A stretch of DNA of 58,436 nt from Clostridioides difficile (GTDB lineage Bacteria; Bacillota; Clostridia; Peptostreptococcales; Peptostreptococcaceae): positions 1-58,436 of the forward strand of contig NZ_OEZH01000130.1 in the NCBI RefSeq assembly GCF_900243075.1, given 5' to 3'. A program made the position numbers and the translations under genes. The stretch's first letter is position 1; the number at the start of each line of letters is the position of its first letter. This document shows positions 6,748-15,828 of this stretch, piece after piece. The notes beneath the pieces are model-generated. The model searched no databases, had not been told where the DNA came from, and saw only the letters and a list, made by a program, of their open reading frames with translations.

Positions 6748-8301
6748 TTACTTAATTATTTCAAAAGTATTTATAACATAATCAGCAGCAACTTCTCTCA
6801 TTTTTCCGATTTCATTTAACATAGCTTCATCATTTAAAGCATCTACAGATGGGTCACCCCCTAAATCACAACAGAACACTTTATCTTTAGATGTTCCAAT
6901 ATAAGTATATCCATTTAGTCTAAAGCTCTCTTCATCATAATCATTTTTATCAAATGTTTCTATACACAAAGCATCATCGTAACATTTTCCATTTTTATAA
7001 TAATTAAAACTTATATCTCCATCTTTATACTCATTAATTTTATATTTTCCTTCCCAACTTTTAGGTATTCGTAAACTAAATCCATACTTACTATTTTTAT
7101 AAATTGTATCTGAATTGTTAAAACTATATAATTTTTCAAAAGGCATACCACCCGAAAATCCACCATTTATATCGTTGTAAGTATAAAACCAAAGTTTATT
7201 TTTATTTTCTAATTTTATAAGGTGTTGTAAGTCTCCATCTGGATAATGAACATTAATTTTAACACTCTTATTTTTTTCATCTATTGATATTATATCGTAA
7301 CTATTTCCATCAATTGTATTATTAGTTATACCAAAATTAAAATCCTCATAAGAATCTTTATCATACCAAACCCCTAAAATATCTCTTAATAAAGCATTTG
7401 TTATATTTAAACATTCTTGAAGTGCATTTGAATCTACGATTCCTATTGATGTTATCCTAGTTGCATCTTTTAAATTTTCTTTATTACTTCCAATATCCAC
7501 TAGCACAATAGGATTATTTTTAGCCATTGTAGAACCAACAAGTGCATACACTAAATCTGTTCCACTTGCTATGTAAAATTCTTTTGCTCCACTATAGAAC
7601 TTATTTACTATCTTCTTATTAGTATCATATCTATCTTTACCGCCCAATCGAGTTGAATTAGTATCATTTACTAAGTTATCACTAATTGATGAAATACCAC
7701 CTATTACATAACTTTCTATTCCAGTAGTATTAAATGATACACTATTCCCATCAGTTAATACTATAGGGGCTTTATCTCTAACAGCTACAGAAGCAATACT
7801 CATTGCATCTGGTTCACCTTTGAAAGCATTAGTTAATATTACCTTATTTACTTCATTAATAGAATTTATTTCTTTTGCTACATTATAACTTGTCTTAATC
7901 CTATCACTACCTTGAAGCCTTTTAGTCTCTATTCCTTTATCTTTTAGAAAAGTTTCTGTTGCTTTATCAATAGAACTTTCTCCACCTATTATGTATACCT
8001 TTTTAGCTTTTTCTACTCTTTTAAGAGTCGCATTAGGTATATTATTTTTCTTAGTTAAAAGAATTGGTGCATTTGTTGCTCCTGCAAGTCCACTTGCACT
8101 TAGCCCATCAGCCATTGTACTATCTGCATTTATAAGTATTGCAGTAGTATAACTTTGTTTGTCAGCTATGATACCAGCAGTTTCGTATTTATCTGCTCCT
8201 TGAATTTTATCAATTTTATCAAGTGCATTAGCTGATATAGGAAAACCAGCAACAAACATTGACATGGCTAACCCTAGTGATAATAATTTCTTTAATTTCA
8301 C
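6748..8301 (-). CDS. Cell-wall protein of the Cwp family, three CWB2 repeats
   Basis: The 518-residue precursor has a signal peptide (KLKKLLSLGLAMSMFVAG, cleavage near SANA). Three CWB2 (PF04122) repeats follow to about residue 300, with the marks DKYETAG, VYIIGGESS, RLQGSDRI, YVIGGISS and RLGGKDRY. The third repeat has lost the IGG signature (SIGIVDS). CWB2 repeats anchor proteins to the C. difficile wall by binding polymer PSII. The C-terminal 200 residues form an unrecognised domain. I chose the GTG at 8301 because AGGGGGAGA precedes it by 5-6 bases; an upstream ATG at 8337 has no SD. The gene sits inside the accessory island. Confidence 0.88.
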   Translation of the reverse strand: MKLKKLLSLGLAMSMFVAGFPISANALDKIDKIQGADKYETAGIIADKQSYTTAILINADSTMADGLSASGLAGATNAPILLTKKNNIPNATLKRVEKAKKVYIIGGESSIDKATETFLKDKGIETKRLQGSDRIKTSYNVAKEINSINEVNKVILTNAFKGEPDAMSIASVAVRDKAPIVLTDGNSVSFNTTGIESYVIGGISSISDNLVNDTNSTRLGGKDRYDTNKKIVNKFYSGAKEFYIASGTDLVYALVGSTMAKNNPIVLVDIGSNKENLKDATRITSIGIVDSNALQECLNITNALLRDILGVWYDKDSYEDFNFGITNNTIDGNSYDIISIDEKNKSVKINVHYPDGDLQHLIKLENKNKLWFYTYNDINGGFSGGMPFEKLYSFNNSDTIYKNSKYGFSLRIPKSWEGKYKINEYKDGDISFNYYKNGKCYDDALCIETFDKNDYDEESFRLNGYTYIGTSKDKVFCCDLGGDPSVDALNDEAMLNEIGKMREVAADYVINTFEIIK

Positions 8302-8397
8302 AATATCTCCCCCTTTTATATATGAAATACCATACATCTTAATAATTCTACATTAAATTTTCTTTTCCTCCTTTAACGATATTTATCTTCCTGTTAA

Positions 8398-8426
8398 TTT
8401 AAGTGTATACAAATACGTGTTATAAT
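8398..8426 (+). promoter_or_regulatory. Extended -10 promoter of the recombinase
   Basis: TGTTATAAT (8418-8426) gives a consensus TATAAT with a TG extension. The -35 at 17 bp (TTTAAG) is poor. RNA would start about 80 bp before the recombinase ATG, leaving room for the hairpin at 8464. Confidence 0.5.
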
Positions 8427-8463
8427 GTAACTGTAAAGAATTAAAAAGATAATGACATAATTA

Positions 8464-8486
8464 GAGCAGTCCAACTGTTCTTTTAT
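8464..8486 (+). terminator. Small terminator-like hairpin in the recombinase leader
   Basis: GAGCAGT pairs with ACTGTTC (one G-U) around a CCA loop and is followed by TTTTAT. It lies between the promoter and the recombinase start and could dampen its transcription. Confidence 0.4.
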
Positions 8487-8514
8487 AAAACTAACTTATA
8501 AAGGGAGTGTACAT

Positions 8515-9632
8515 ATGAATATCAAATCAGCTTTTATAAGAAAAAGAGGGGGGGAATTTCATGTATATGTGGAATATGTGGAAGAAGAAACTGGCAAAAA
8601 GAAACAAAAAAGTTATGGGAGCTACGAAAGGAAAAAGGATGCTGAAAAACATTTAATTGAAATAAAGTCTACTATAAACAATAATAAGTTTGTTGCTCCA
8701 AGTGATGTAACACTTGTAGAAAGATGTTACAGATATATAAGAGATAGAGAATGTAGTTTTTCTCCTAATACTGTTAGAAATAGAAAAAACATGATTAAAA
8801 ATCAAATTGAAGTTTTCTTTAAAGATATGAAATTAATAGATATAACTCCTTCTATTTTACAGTCTTATATAAATAGCATATACAATGAGCACATGTTAAA
8901 TTCAGCAAAAAACCAAGTCGGTTTTATAAAATCAGTATTGAAAGAATCTTATAGATTAAAAGAAATATCAGAAAATATTTGTGATTTTGTTACAACCCCA
9001 AGCAAAAAAATAATTCAACTTCTAATTTTTATACAAAACAGGAAGCTCAATTATTATTAGAAAAATCAAAAAATACTCCTATAGGTATACCAATTTTTTT
9101 GATGCTAACTCTTGGATTACGTTTTGGTGAAGCTGTATCACTTAGATGGTCAGATGTAGACCTTGATAAAAAAATCATACATGTAAATCAAACATTAGTT
9201 TATGTAGACAATAAAATAATCTTCAAAGACCCTAAAACCCCTAAATCCAAAAGAAAATTATTTGCTCCTGATGAACTTATAAGTTTACTTAAAGAGGAAA
9301 AATTAAAACAAAATAAGTTAAAATTACAGGGTATATTGAAAAATGAATTCGATTTGATATGCTTAAATAAAAGATTCAACCCGTGGGTTCAACCAACTTT
9401 TGTTGCTCCTTTTAAAAAACTATTAAGAGATAATAATCTTAGAGATATAAAAGTACATGAATTAAGACATACAAATGCAACTTTGATGTTACTTTCAGGT
9501 ACTAACATAAAAGCTATTTCTGAAAGATTAGGACATGCAGATATAAAAATAACTATGAATAGATATTCTCACTTATTAGATGAAATGGACAAAGAAGCAT
9601 CTGAAAATATAAGCAAAATACTATTCAAATAA
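8515..9632 (+). pseudogene. Tyrosine recombinase (integrase) split by one frameshift
   Basis: Two frames together make one phage/ICE integrase of about 372 residues. The first (8515-9060) has an AP2-like arm-binding domain and the SAM-like core-binding domain. The second continues as NNSTSNFYTKQEAQLLL from about 9011 in the next frame. The break is a run of seven A at 9004-9010; eight would restore the frame. The catalytic set is complete in the second part: LGLRFGEA, HELRH, LGHAD and NRYSH. It may be a dead gene, a sequencing error or slippage-dependent expression. An ATG inside the second part (9099) could at most give the catalytic domain. Confidence 0.85.
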
Positions 9633-9634
9633 TG

Positions 9635-9690
9635 GTCAGTTTTATGTCAGTTAAAGTACTTTTTTTCCTATTTGTCAGTTAAATGTCAGT
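9635..9690 (+). repeat. Four GTCAGT repeats in two pairs, probable recombinase arm sites
   Basis: GTCAGT occurs at 9635, 9646, 9674 and 9685. Members of each pair are 11 bp apart, one helical turn, and the pairs are 39 bp apart. They start right after the recombinase stop codon, the usual place of attP/attL arm-type sites. The AP2-like N-domain is the expected reader. No matching core duplication was found in the window. Confidence 0.55.
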
Positions 9691-9771
9691 AATATATATA
9701 ATAGGATATACTTATAAAATGTTTGAAATCACTATTATTTAATAAAATTTATAATTATTTACTATTTGCTG

Positions 9772-9800
9772 TTGACATTGGTATTATACCATAGTTTATC
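9772..9800 (+). promoter_or_regulatory. Promoter with dyad operator before the MATE gene
   Basis: TTGACA (9772-9777) is followed at 17 bp by a weak -10, TTTATC. The 13-bp dyad TGGTATTATACCA (9779-9791) fills the spacer, a typical repressor position. The binding protein is not known. Confidence 0.4.
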
Positions 9801-9873
9801 ATTTATATTATAAATAAAATTATTAATTAATAGTTTCGTAATTTTATAATAGATTTACAAGGAGTGATAATAA

Positions 9874-11229
9874 ATGGATACAAAAATATCTATAAATGAA
9901 AACATGAGTCTAGGTAAAAGGTTTTTTAAATACCTAGCACCATCTGTAGTTGCAATGTGGGTTTTCTCACTATACACAATGGTTGATGGAATATTTGTAA
10001 GTAAAGGAGTTGGAGAATTAGCTTTAGCTGCTGTCAATATATCAATGCCTTTTATTAATTTTATATTTGCAGTTTCTCTGTTATTTTCAACTGGTGCATC
10101 CACTATAATTGCAATTTATCTAGGCAAGAAAGATATTAAGTCTGCAAATGAAGTCTTTTCATTTAACTTAGTGTCAATAATTATATTATCAATAATTATA
10201 TTAGCTATAACTTTTTTTAATTTAGATAAATTAGCACTATTTTTAGGAGCTACAGAATCTACAATTGGCATGGTTAAAGATTATTTAAGAATAATAATAT
10301 TTTTTAATGGCTTCTTTATAGTATCTTACTCTTTAGAAGTTATAATAAAAACTGATGGCTTCCCAATATTAGCTACTGTTGGTGTAATAATATCTGCTCT
10401 TACAAACATCCTACTTGATTACTTATTTGTAATTAAATTTGGATGGGGTGTAAAAGGTGCTGGTATTGCAACTGGTTTGTCTCAAGTCTTTTCTACCATT
10501 TTCTTCTTAATACACTTTTTAAGAAAAAACTCTACTTTAAATTTTTCAAAATTTAGAGTTGATTTCAAGACACTTAGAAAAATTGTATTTATAGGTTTTC
10601 CTGATTCAACGACTGAGTTAAGTTGTGGTATAGTTGTCTTACTTTTTAATTTGAGTCTTACTAAATATATTGGAGAAAATGCTCTTATTTATTATAGTGT
10701 CATAAATTATATAAATACACTAGTACTTATGACTATGATGGGTATAACTCAAGGTATGCAACCACTTACTAGTTATTATTATGGTGCAGGAAACATAGAT
10801 AATGTAAAAAAATTATTAAAGATGGGTATAAAAGCCACAATAATAGCATCAATTGCTGTATTTGCAATTTGTATGGCTTTTTCAGGACCAATAGTTTCGT
10901 TATTTATACATCCAGAAGAAACAATACTATTCAATGAAGGAATTCGTGTATTTAAAATATTCTCTATATCTTTCTTACTGGTGGGAATTAATGTAATAAT
11001 TTCTGGATTCTTTGTTTCAGTAGAAAAACCATCAATTTCTACTGTTATATCTCTTGGCAGAGGACTCGTAATAGTTGTCTTAAGTCTAATTTCAATGATA
11101 CTAATATTTGGTGGTCAAGGAATATGGATGACTACTATTGTTTCCGAATTTATATGTCTTATTTTGTCAATAGTTTTTCTAAAAAAGAATTTTTCTACAT
11201 TAGACTCTAATCTAAATAAGGTTGCTTAG
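9874..11229 (+). CDS. MATE-family efflux transporter
   Basis: The 451-residue protein has about 12 membrane segments in two similar halves, as in NorM/DinF-type MATE exporters that expel drugs or metabolites with Na+ or H+. Typical marks are the first-helix stretch PSVVAMWVFSLYTMVDGIFV, the second-half equivalent GFPDSTTELSCG, and GITQGMQPLTSYYYGAG. Length is normal for the family. SD AAGGAGTG is 8 bases before the ATG. It is transcribed alone from a promoter containing a dyad and ends at a strong terminator. The substrate cannot be deduced. Confidence 0.9.
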   Translation: MDTKISINENMSLGKRFFKYLAPSVVAMWVFSLYTMVDGIFVSKGVGELALAAVNISMPFINFIFAVSLLFSTGASTIIAIYLGKKDIKSANEVFSFNLVSIIILSIIILAITFFNLDKLALFLGATESTIGMVKDYLRIIIFFNGFFIVSYSLEVIIKTDGFPILATVGVIISALTNILLDYLFVIKFGWGVKGAGIATGLSQVFSTIFFLIHFLRKNSTLNFSKFRVDFKTLRKIVFIGFPDSTTELSCGIVVLLFNLSLTKYIGENALIYYSVINYINTLVLMTMMGITQGMQPLTSYYYGAGNIDNVKKLLKMGIKATIIASIAVFAICMAFSGPIVSLFIHPEETILFNEGIRVFKIFSISFLLVGINVIISGFFVSVEKPSISTVISLGRGLVIVVLSLISMILIFGGQGIWMTTIVSEFICLILSIVFLKKNFSTLDSNLNKVA

Positions 11230-11265
11230 ATAGTAGAAGTAATAGTACGTAAAATATATAAATAA

Positions 11266-11335
11266 AAAATACCTATTATACAATCTTGCAAATAGTAGAC
11301 CTTTGCAAAAACTAGGATTATATAATAGGTATTTT
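11266..11335. terminator. Bidirectional terminator between convergent genes
   Basis: AAAATACCTATTATA (11266-11280) pairs exactly with 11321-11335. A smaller TTGCAAA-type hairpin lies in the loop. It serves the MATE gene and the convergent ATPase gene. Confidence 0.75.
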
Positions 11336-11345
11336 ATTTATGTAA

Positions 11346-11996
11346 TTATTTTATTTCTAAATATCCATAGCCATTTTTTATTAAAGTTCCTTTTACTTCA
11401 TATTCTACAGGTTTTTTAAATATTGGACCATCCACCACAAATGTATGATATTCTCCATGCTCTCCACATGGGTCTGCACCTGCATCTTTTATCTTTTTCA
11501 CAAGTTCTCTAGTCAACTTTTCCCCTAAGAATTCCTCTCCTAGATGCTTTAAGTTTACTTTTGTTACAACACTACAAAATCCACTGTCTATAAATTCATA
11601 TACTAAGTTCTCTCTACTCTCTTGCCATAATGGTAAATTTACCTTCATACCAACTGCATCACATCTATCAGTATCCCATTTTCTATGACTTTCTATGTCT
11701 ATATCTCCATATGCACATATTGTTGCTCCCATGTTTTTAGCTTTTATTAAAGCTCTCTCAAAACTCTCTTCATATCCTTCTACTCCACATTCAGCAACTA
11801 ATAAAGGTAATCCTATATTGCTACTTACTTGTTTAAGCATATTATATTCTAAATTATGTGTCCATGATTTTCCATGTTCTTCACTTATAGTTGTCAAGAG
11901 TGCCACAGGCTTATATCCTTTTTTCAACATTCGATTTAATGCTAATATACTATCCTTACCACCACTAAATGACATTACAAATTTTTCATCAGCCAA
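11346..11996 (-). CDS. Dph6-like ATP pyrophosphatase (adenine nucleotide alpha-hydrolase family)
   Basis: The PP-loop SFSGGKDSILALNRML lies at the N-terminus. GEHGEYHTFVVDGPIF near the end is the signature of the diphthine-ammonia ligase (Dph6) ATP-binding family. Bacteria lack diphthamide, so bacterial members probably activate some other carboxylate or carbonyl; the true reaction is unknown. I favour the TTG at 11996 (216 residues), which follows GAGGTG by 6 bases; a GTG at 12014 would add six residues. Convergent with the MATE gene. Confidence 0.8.
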   Translation of the reverse strand: MADEKFVMSFSGGKDSILALNRMLKKGYKPVALLTTISEEHGKSWTHNLEYNMLKQVSSNIGLPLLVAECGVEGYEESFERALIKAKNMGATICAYGDIDIESHRKWDTDRCDAVGMKVNLPLWQESRENLVYEFIDSGFCSVVTKVNLKHLGEEFLGEKLTRELVKKIKDAGADPCGEHGEYHTFVVDGPIFKKPVEYEVKGTLIKNGYGYLEIK

Positions 11997-12085
11997 TTCT
12001 AACACCTCTTTCACCTAACTTTGTTTTATTACTATAATTATACCAAACTTCTGAGTTATATAGCAAATTATACTGCTTTAAATGG

Positions 12086-12514
12086 TTAATTTACTATAAA
12101 GAATGTCCCTAATATTAAAAGTATAACCCCTATGTATTTGTATAAATGCATTGTTTCTTGTCCCAAAATCACGCTATCAATAAAAAAACCAACTAGAACT
12201 TGAGATACAAGTGTTAGTATAAGTGTATTTGATACTCCTAAATTTGGAATTGCTTTTACTGTAAAATATATTATTAGCCCACCAAATACACCTCCTAGCA
12301 ATAGCTTATAATTAAAACCATTTATAGACACTAAATACTTTAAGTCCCCTGTAACTGTTATACTTACCAAAAAAAATATTGCTCCTACAGCTAAACTTAT
12401 AAAGGTGGCTACTAGTGCTGTTGTACTTTTCCCTAGCTCTCCATTTATAAAAGCTTCAAGAGCAGTAGACCCACCTGCTAATAATGCAAATATTATTGCC
12501 CATAATTTTGTCAT
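12086..12514 (-). CDS. DMT-family transporter of the YdcZ (DUF606) type
   Basis: The 142-residue, four-helix membrane protein (LWAIIFALLAGGSTALEAFI, FGGLIIYFTVKAIPNLG, TLVSQVLVGFFIDSV) matches the short YdcZ/DUF606 group of small exporters, which probably act as dimers. ATG at 12514 follows AGGAGG by 7-8 bases; the TTG two codons earlier is too close. The substrate is unknown. It is probably transcribed alone, since 90 bp separate it from the downstream ATPase. Confidence 0.8.
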   Translation of the reverse strand: MTKLWAIIFALLAGGSTALEAFINGELGKSTTALVATFISLAVGAIFFLVSITVTGDLKYLVSINGFNYKLLLGGVFGGLIIYFTVKAIPNLGVSNTLILTLVSQVLVGFFIDSVILGQETMHLYKYIGVILLILGTFFIVN

Positions 12515-12610
12515 GGACAAACCTCCTCCTATATAATTCTATTAATAGAAGTTTATGATACAACCTATTAATTAATTACTAAGTATAGTTTAATTTTTAT
12601 ACACTGTGAC

Positions 12611-12639
12611 TTTATTTGGATATGAATTTCTGTTATAAT
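12611..12639 (+). promoter_or_regulatory. Promoter of the DUF308 gene
   Basis: TTTATT, 17 bp, then TGTTATAAT (extended -10, TATAAT at 12634-12639). RNA starts near 12646, which rules out a start codon at 12616 and supports the ATG at 12667. Confidence 0.6.
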
Positions 12640-12666
12640 TGTTCTATTGATTTTGGAGGTGATTTT

Positions 12667-13215
12667 ATGTACACAAATTTTAATATCGATTTTAATAACT
12701 TTAATAAAAAAGAAAATGCTACTAAATTTATGCTAATGGGAGTATTGCTTGTTATATTAGGATTATTGTGCCTTACATTTAAGACATTAGGTATAAGATT
12801 GATTTCTTGGACTTTTGGTATTGCACTTTTATTCTTTGCATACTTAAACCTTAAGAATATCAACGAACTAAAAAGATATGCAACTAAAGAAGAAATCAAA
12901 CCCTCCACTAATGTCCAATGGATTCTAATAATTGTATGTATATTACTTTTTGTATTTCCTCAAAAAATACAAAGCATATTTTCATTATTTTTAGGATTTT
13001 ATTTAATCTTTAATCAACTAGTGACACTTGTAAATAGTAAGAATAATCCTTACTCTAAATTTACAACTTGGAATATAATTAAGACTTTATTTGGTATATG
13101 CCTTATATTATCTCCTCTTTTTCTATCTAGATTTATAGTATCGATAATGTCCTTTTTTATAATATTATTTGGACTAGTTCTATTCTTCTCTGGAAATAAT
13201 GCAAGAAAATATTAA
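12667..13215 (+). CDS. DUF308 (HdeD-like) membrane protein
   Basis: The 182-residue protein has six hydrophobic segments in close pairs (FMLMGVLLVILGLLCLTF, SWTFGIALLFFAYL, WILIIVCILLFVF, SIFSLFLGFYLIFNQLV and two at the C-terminus). This is the repeat pattern of DUF308/HdeD proteins. Molecular function is unknown; E. coli HdeD is linked to acid resistance. GGAGGTG lies 5 bases before the ATG. The terminator arm overlaps its last codons. Confidence 0.75.
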   Translation: MYTNFNIDFNNFNKKENATKFMLMGVLLVILGLLCLTFKTLGIRLISWTFGIALLFFAYLNLKNINELKRYATKEEIKPSTNVQWILIIVCILLFVFPQKIQSIFSLFLGFYLIFNQLVTLVNSKNNPYSKFTTWNIIKTLFGICLILSPLFLSRFIVSIMSFFIILFGLVLFFSGNNARKY

Positions 13216-13238
13216 ATATTTTCTTGCATTATTTTTAT
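13198..13238 (+). terminator. Terminator overlapping the end of the DUF308 gene
   Basis: AATGCAAGAAAATATT (13198-13213) pairs with 13215-13230 and is followed by ATTTTTAT. The left arm lies inside the coding region. Confidence 0.75.
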
Positions 13239-13255
13239 ATTACTTAAAATAGAAT

Positions 13256-13284
13256 TTGTTTAAGTTATCTATTTATGGTAATAT
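13256..13284 (+). promoter_or_regulatory. Promoter of the radical SAM gene
   Basis: TTGTTT and TAATAT are separated by 17 bp, about 50 bp before the start codon. Confidence 0.45.
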
Positions 13285-13334
13285 GTTTTTTGTACAAGTT
13301 CAGTGTACAATTTTATTAGAAATAGGTGATTACT

Positions 13335-14270
13335 TTGGATAAATTTAAATATGCTTTTGATAATAAAAGATATCATACTTGGAATTACTATCTTAGAAAT
13401 ACTTTTGGAGAAAAAGTTTTTAAGGTATCTATAAATGCAGGATTTACTTGCCCAAACATTGATGGAAGTCTTGGTTATGGCGGATGCACCTATTGTAGTA
13501 AAGAAGGCTCAGGTGACTTTGCTGGAAATCCTAAAGACAATCTTATTAGTCAATTTTATAATATAAGAGAAATGATGTTAAAAAAATGGCCCCATGCAAA
13601 ATATATTGGCTACTTTCAAGCCTATACAAATACGTATGCTCCCCTTGAAGTTTTAAAAGAAAAATATGAGACTATATTAGAGCTTGAGGATGTCATAGGT
13701 CTTTCAATATCTACAAGACCCGACTGTTTGCCAGATGATGTTGTAGAATACTTATCTGAACTAAATAAAAGAACTAACTTATGGGTTGAACTTGGACTTC
13801 AAACAATTCATGATTCCACATCTAAAATTATAAATAGAGGTCATGATTATAAAACATTTGTTGAAGGTGTTGAAAAATTAAAGTCTAAAAATATAAAGGT
13901 TGTTGTACACATTATAAATGGTCTTCCTGGTGAAGATTATAATATGATGATGAAAACAGCAAAGGCAGTTGGTAAAATGGGTGTAGATGGTATAAAAATC
14001 CATCTATTGCATGTTATAAAAGATACTCCTATGGAAAAGATGTTACAAAATGGTATGTTAACTCTTATGGAACAAGATGAATATATCAATCTTGTCTGTG
14101 ACCAATTAGAAATACTTCCTGAAACTATGATAATCCATAGACTTACTGGTGATGGTAAAAGAGATGAACTAGTTGGTCCTATATGGAGCCTAAAAAAATG
14201 GGAGATTTTAAATCAAATTGATGATACTTTGAAAGCTCGAAATTCTTATCAAGGTTGTAAGTTTGTTTAA
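13335..14270 (+). CDS. Radical SAM protein, TIGR01212 (YtqA) family
   Basis: The protein (311 residues) has an Elp3-like radical SAM core. The 4Fe-4S cluster cysteines are in FTCPNIDGSLGYGGCTYC, the long spacing special to the TIGR01212/YtqA/YhcC group. Further marks are YFQAYTNTYAP, WVELGLQTIHD and KIHLLHVIKDTP. The physiological substrate of this group is not established; RNA modification is often suspected. I prefer the TTG at 13335 (AGGTGA 5 bases before) over GTG at 13326, which overlaps the SD. It is monocistronic with its own promoter and terminator. Confidence 0.88.
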   Translation: MDKFKYAFDNKRYHTWNYYLRNTFGEKVFKVSINAGFTCPNIDGSLGYGGCTYCSKEGSGDFAGNPKDNLISQFYNIREMMLKKWPHAKYIGYFQAYTNTYAPLEVLKEKYETILELEDVIGLSISTRPDCLPDDVVEYLSELNKRTNLWVELGLQTIHDSTSKIINRGHDYKTFVEGVEKLKSKNIKVVVHIINGLPGEDYNMMMKTAKAVGKMGVDGIKIHLLHVIKDTPMEKMLQNGMLTLMEQDEYINLVCDQLEILPETMIIHRLTGDGKRDELVGPIWSLKKWEILNQIDDTLKARNSYQGCKFV

Positions 14271-14311
14271 TACTAAATAATTATTACAGATAAAACAATA
14301 TCTATAAAATA

Positions 14312-14359
14312 ATAGCTATAGAAAGAGTTATATAAATATAATGCTTTCTATAGCTATTT
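14312..14359. terminator. Terminator after the radical SAM gene
   Basis: AATAGCTATAGAAAG (14312-14326) pairs exactly with 14345-14359 around an 18-nt loop. Confidence 0.65.
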
Positions 14360-14404
14360 AGTATTTGTAAAACAAAATATTAATTTATACAATATATAAT
14401 AAAA

Positions 14405-14454
14405 AATAGATAATCTAAATTATATATACTTATATTTTGTTTGCATTATCTATT
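14405..14454 (-). terminator. 10-bp inverted repeat, possible terminator of the EamA gene
   Basis: AATAGATAAT (14405-14414) pairs with 14445-14454 with a 30-nt loop and reads into T-rich DNA on the minus strand. It is 110 bp past the EamA stop. Confidence 0.35.
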
Positions 14455-14563
14455 CTATTCTGTAAACTTTATAGAAAGCTATTTTCTAATATAAAGATGG
14501 TTTGGTATGCTTTTTGTCAGACTCTAAAATATTTACCAATAAATACTTTTTAAGCACCTAATT

Positions 14564-15508
14564 CTAAATACTTTCTGTTTTCTCAATCTGCTTTATCTTG
14601 TTGGATTTATAAAACATTCTTATTCCATCATAAGAAAGATTAAGTGCTACTACTGCTGATATTAACATCAACATCACTCCAAATAACTTCCATAGGGAAA
14701 AACTTTCTCCTAATATGGTACAACCAATTATTACAGAACCGACCAACTCTACCGATGCTACAACGCCTGCCACAGATAACTCTACCCCTTTAGATATCCC
14801 TGCTGCATAAAAAATATATGCAAGTGCAGCTGGTACAATACCTAACATTAACATACAAAATAAAATATTTAAATCTTTAGCATAATTCAATATCTCCCAA
14901 GGTCTAGCAGAAGGAATCATAAATATAGCTCCAAATAAGAAACTGTATACTAGTATTGTTGAACTTGAAAATTCTTTTAAGGCATTTTTACTAATAGTTG
15001 GCATAAGTGCATAGGCTATTGCTGATAATATCCCAAGTAAAAGTCCAAAAACACTTAAACTTTGAAAATCCAAACTTCCGCCAGTCACTGCCATAATAGC
15101 ACCAATAAAACAAAAGATAAGTGAAAGTATTTTACTTCTGGTAATACTCTCTTTATAACAGACTTTTGAAAATACTGCTAAAAATAATGGTGAAGTGTAT
15201 AGTAAAACTGCTGCTACTGATACACCCACAGTATCAATCGCTTTAAAATAACATAAATTAAACATAGCTTGACATATAATACCTATTATTATCGAATATA
15301 TGATTCCCTTTTTACTTATTTTTAAGATTTGTGGTGTTCTTATAAATGAATACACTCCCAAAACTATAAATCCAAAAAATAACCTTGTAAATGCTACTTG
15401 TTCTGATGTCAATCCATTTCCCATTAAAAACTTTCCAAATAATCCAAGTGTAGCCCACAATAACCCTGCTGTTGCTATAAATACATACCCTTTACTTTTT
15501 TCTCCCAT
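14564..15508 (-). CDS. EamA/DMT-family exporter under a sigma-54 promoter
   Basis: The 314-residue protein has ten membrane segments in two EamA repeats (FIATAGLLWATLGLFGKFLM at the start; VAGVVASVELVGSVIIGCTI in the second half). Family members export amino acids or other small metabolites. A sigma-54 promoter lies 50 bp upstream, and the divergent neighbour at 15829 is a sigma-54 activator with a PAS sensor. The exporter is therefore probably its target, and the substrate may relate to the signal it senses. SD GAGGGGA precedes the ATG. A basic tail (KSNKIKQIEKTE) ends the protein. Confidence 0.88.
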   Translation of the reverse strand: MGEKSKGYVFIATAGLLWATLGLFGKFLMGNGLTSEQVAFTRLFFGFIVLGVYSFIRTPQILKISKKGIIYSIIIGIICQAMFNLCYFKAIDTVGVSVAAVLLYTSPLFLAVFSKVCYKESITRSKILSLIFCFIGAIMAVTGGSLDFQSLSVFGLLLGILSAIAYALMPTISKNALKEFSSSTILVYSFLFGAIFMIPSARPWEILNYAKDLNILFCMLMLGIVPAALAYIFYAAGISKGVELSVAGVVASVELVGSVIIGCTILGESFSLWKLFGVMLMLISAVVALNLSYDGIRMFYKSNKIKQIEKTESI

Positions 15509-15557
15509 TTTAAATTCCCCTCTAATTTTATTTAGTTAATTTACACTATTTTATTAA

Positions 15558-15572
15558 GCAAAAATTATGCCA
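15558..15572 (-). promoter_or_regulatory. Sigma-54 promoter of the EamA exporter
   Basis: On the minus strand TGGCATAATTTTTGC matches the -24/-12 consensus TGGCAC-N5-TTGC with exact GG to GC spacing. The only change is T for C in the -24 box. RNA would start near 15547, about 40 bases before the ATG at 15508. Confidence 0.75.
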
Positions 15573-15693
15573 TTTTAATCCAATATATATCGACATTAAA
15601 ACCCTAGTCTTTTCAACAATACTAATAAAATTTCAATTTTTTCATATTTATTTTTAACTTACTTTAAGTTGATTTAGACTTGTTTAAATTGTA

Positions 15694-15717
15694 AAATAAG
15701 TTATATGTAACTTATTT
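15694..15717. promoter_or_regulatory. Palindromic enhancer site between exporter and activator
   Basis: AAATAAGTTA and its exact complement flank TATG. It lies about 135 bp upstream of the sigma-54 promoter, the usual enhancer distance for a Fis-type activator HTH. Related half sites (AACTTA, TAAGTT) occur at 15657-15671. Confidence 0.5.
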
Positions 15718-15828
15718 AAAGTTAAAATAGACAAAAATTTATATTATATAAATTTAAAATTTTAAGTACATTCAATTAATTGAACTTATTTTAATATATC
15801 ACTAAAAATTTAGGAGGAAAACATAAAA

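Noticed and set aside
8341-9632. Complete integrated element with both attachment ends
   Set aside because: Only one set of arm-like repeats was found; no duplicated core sequence or tRNA end could be identified in the window.
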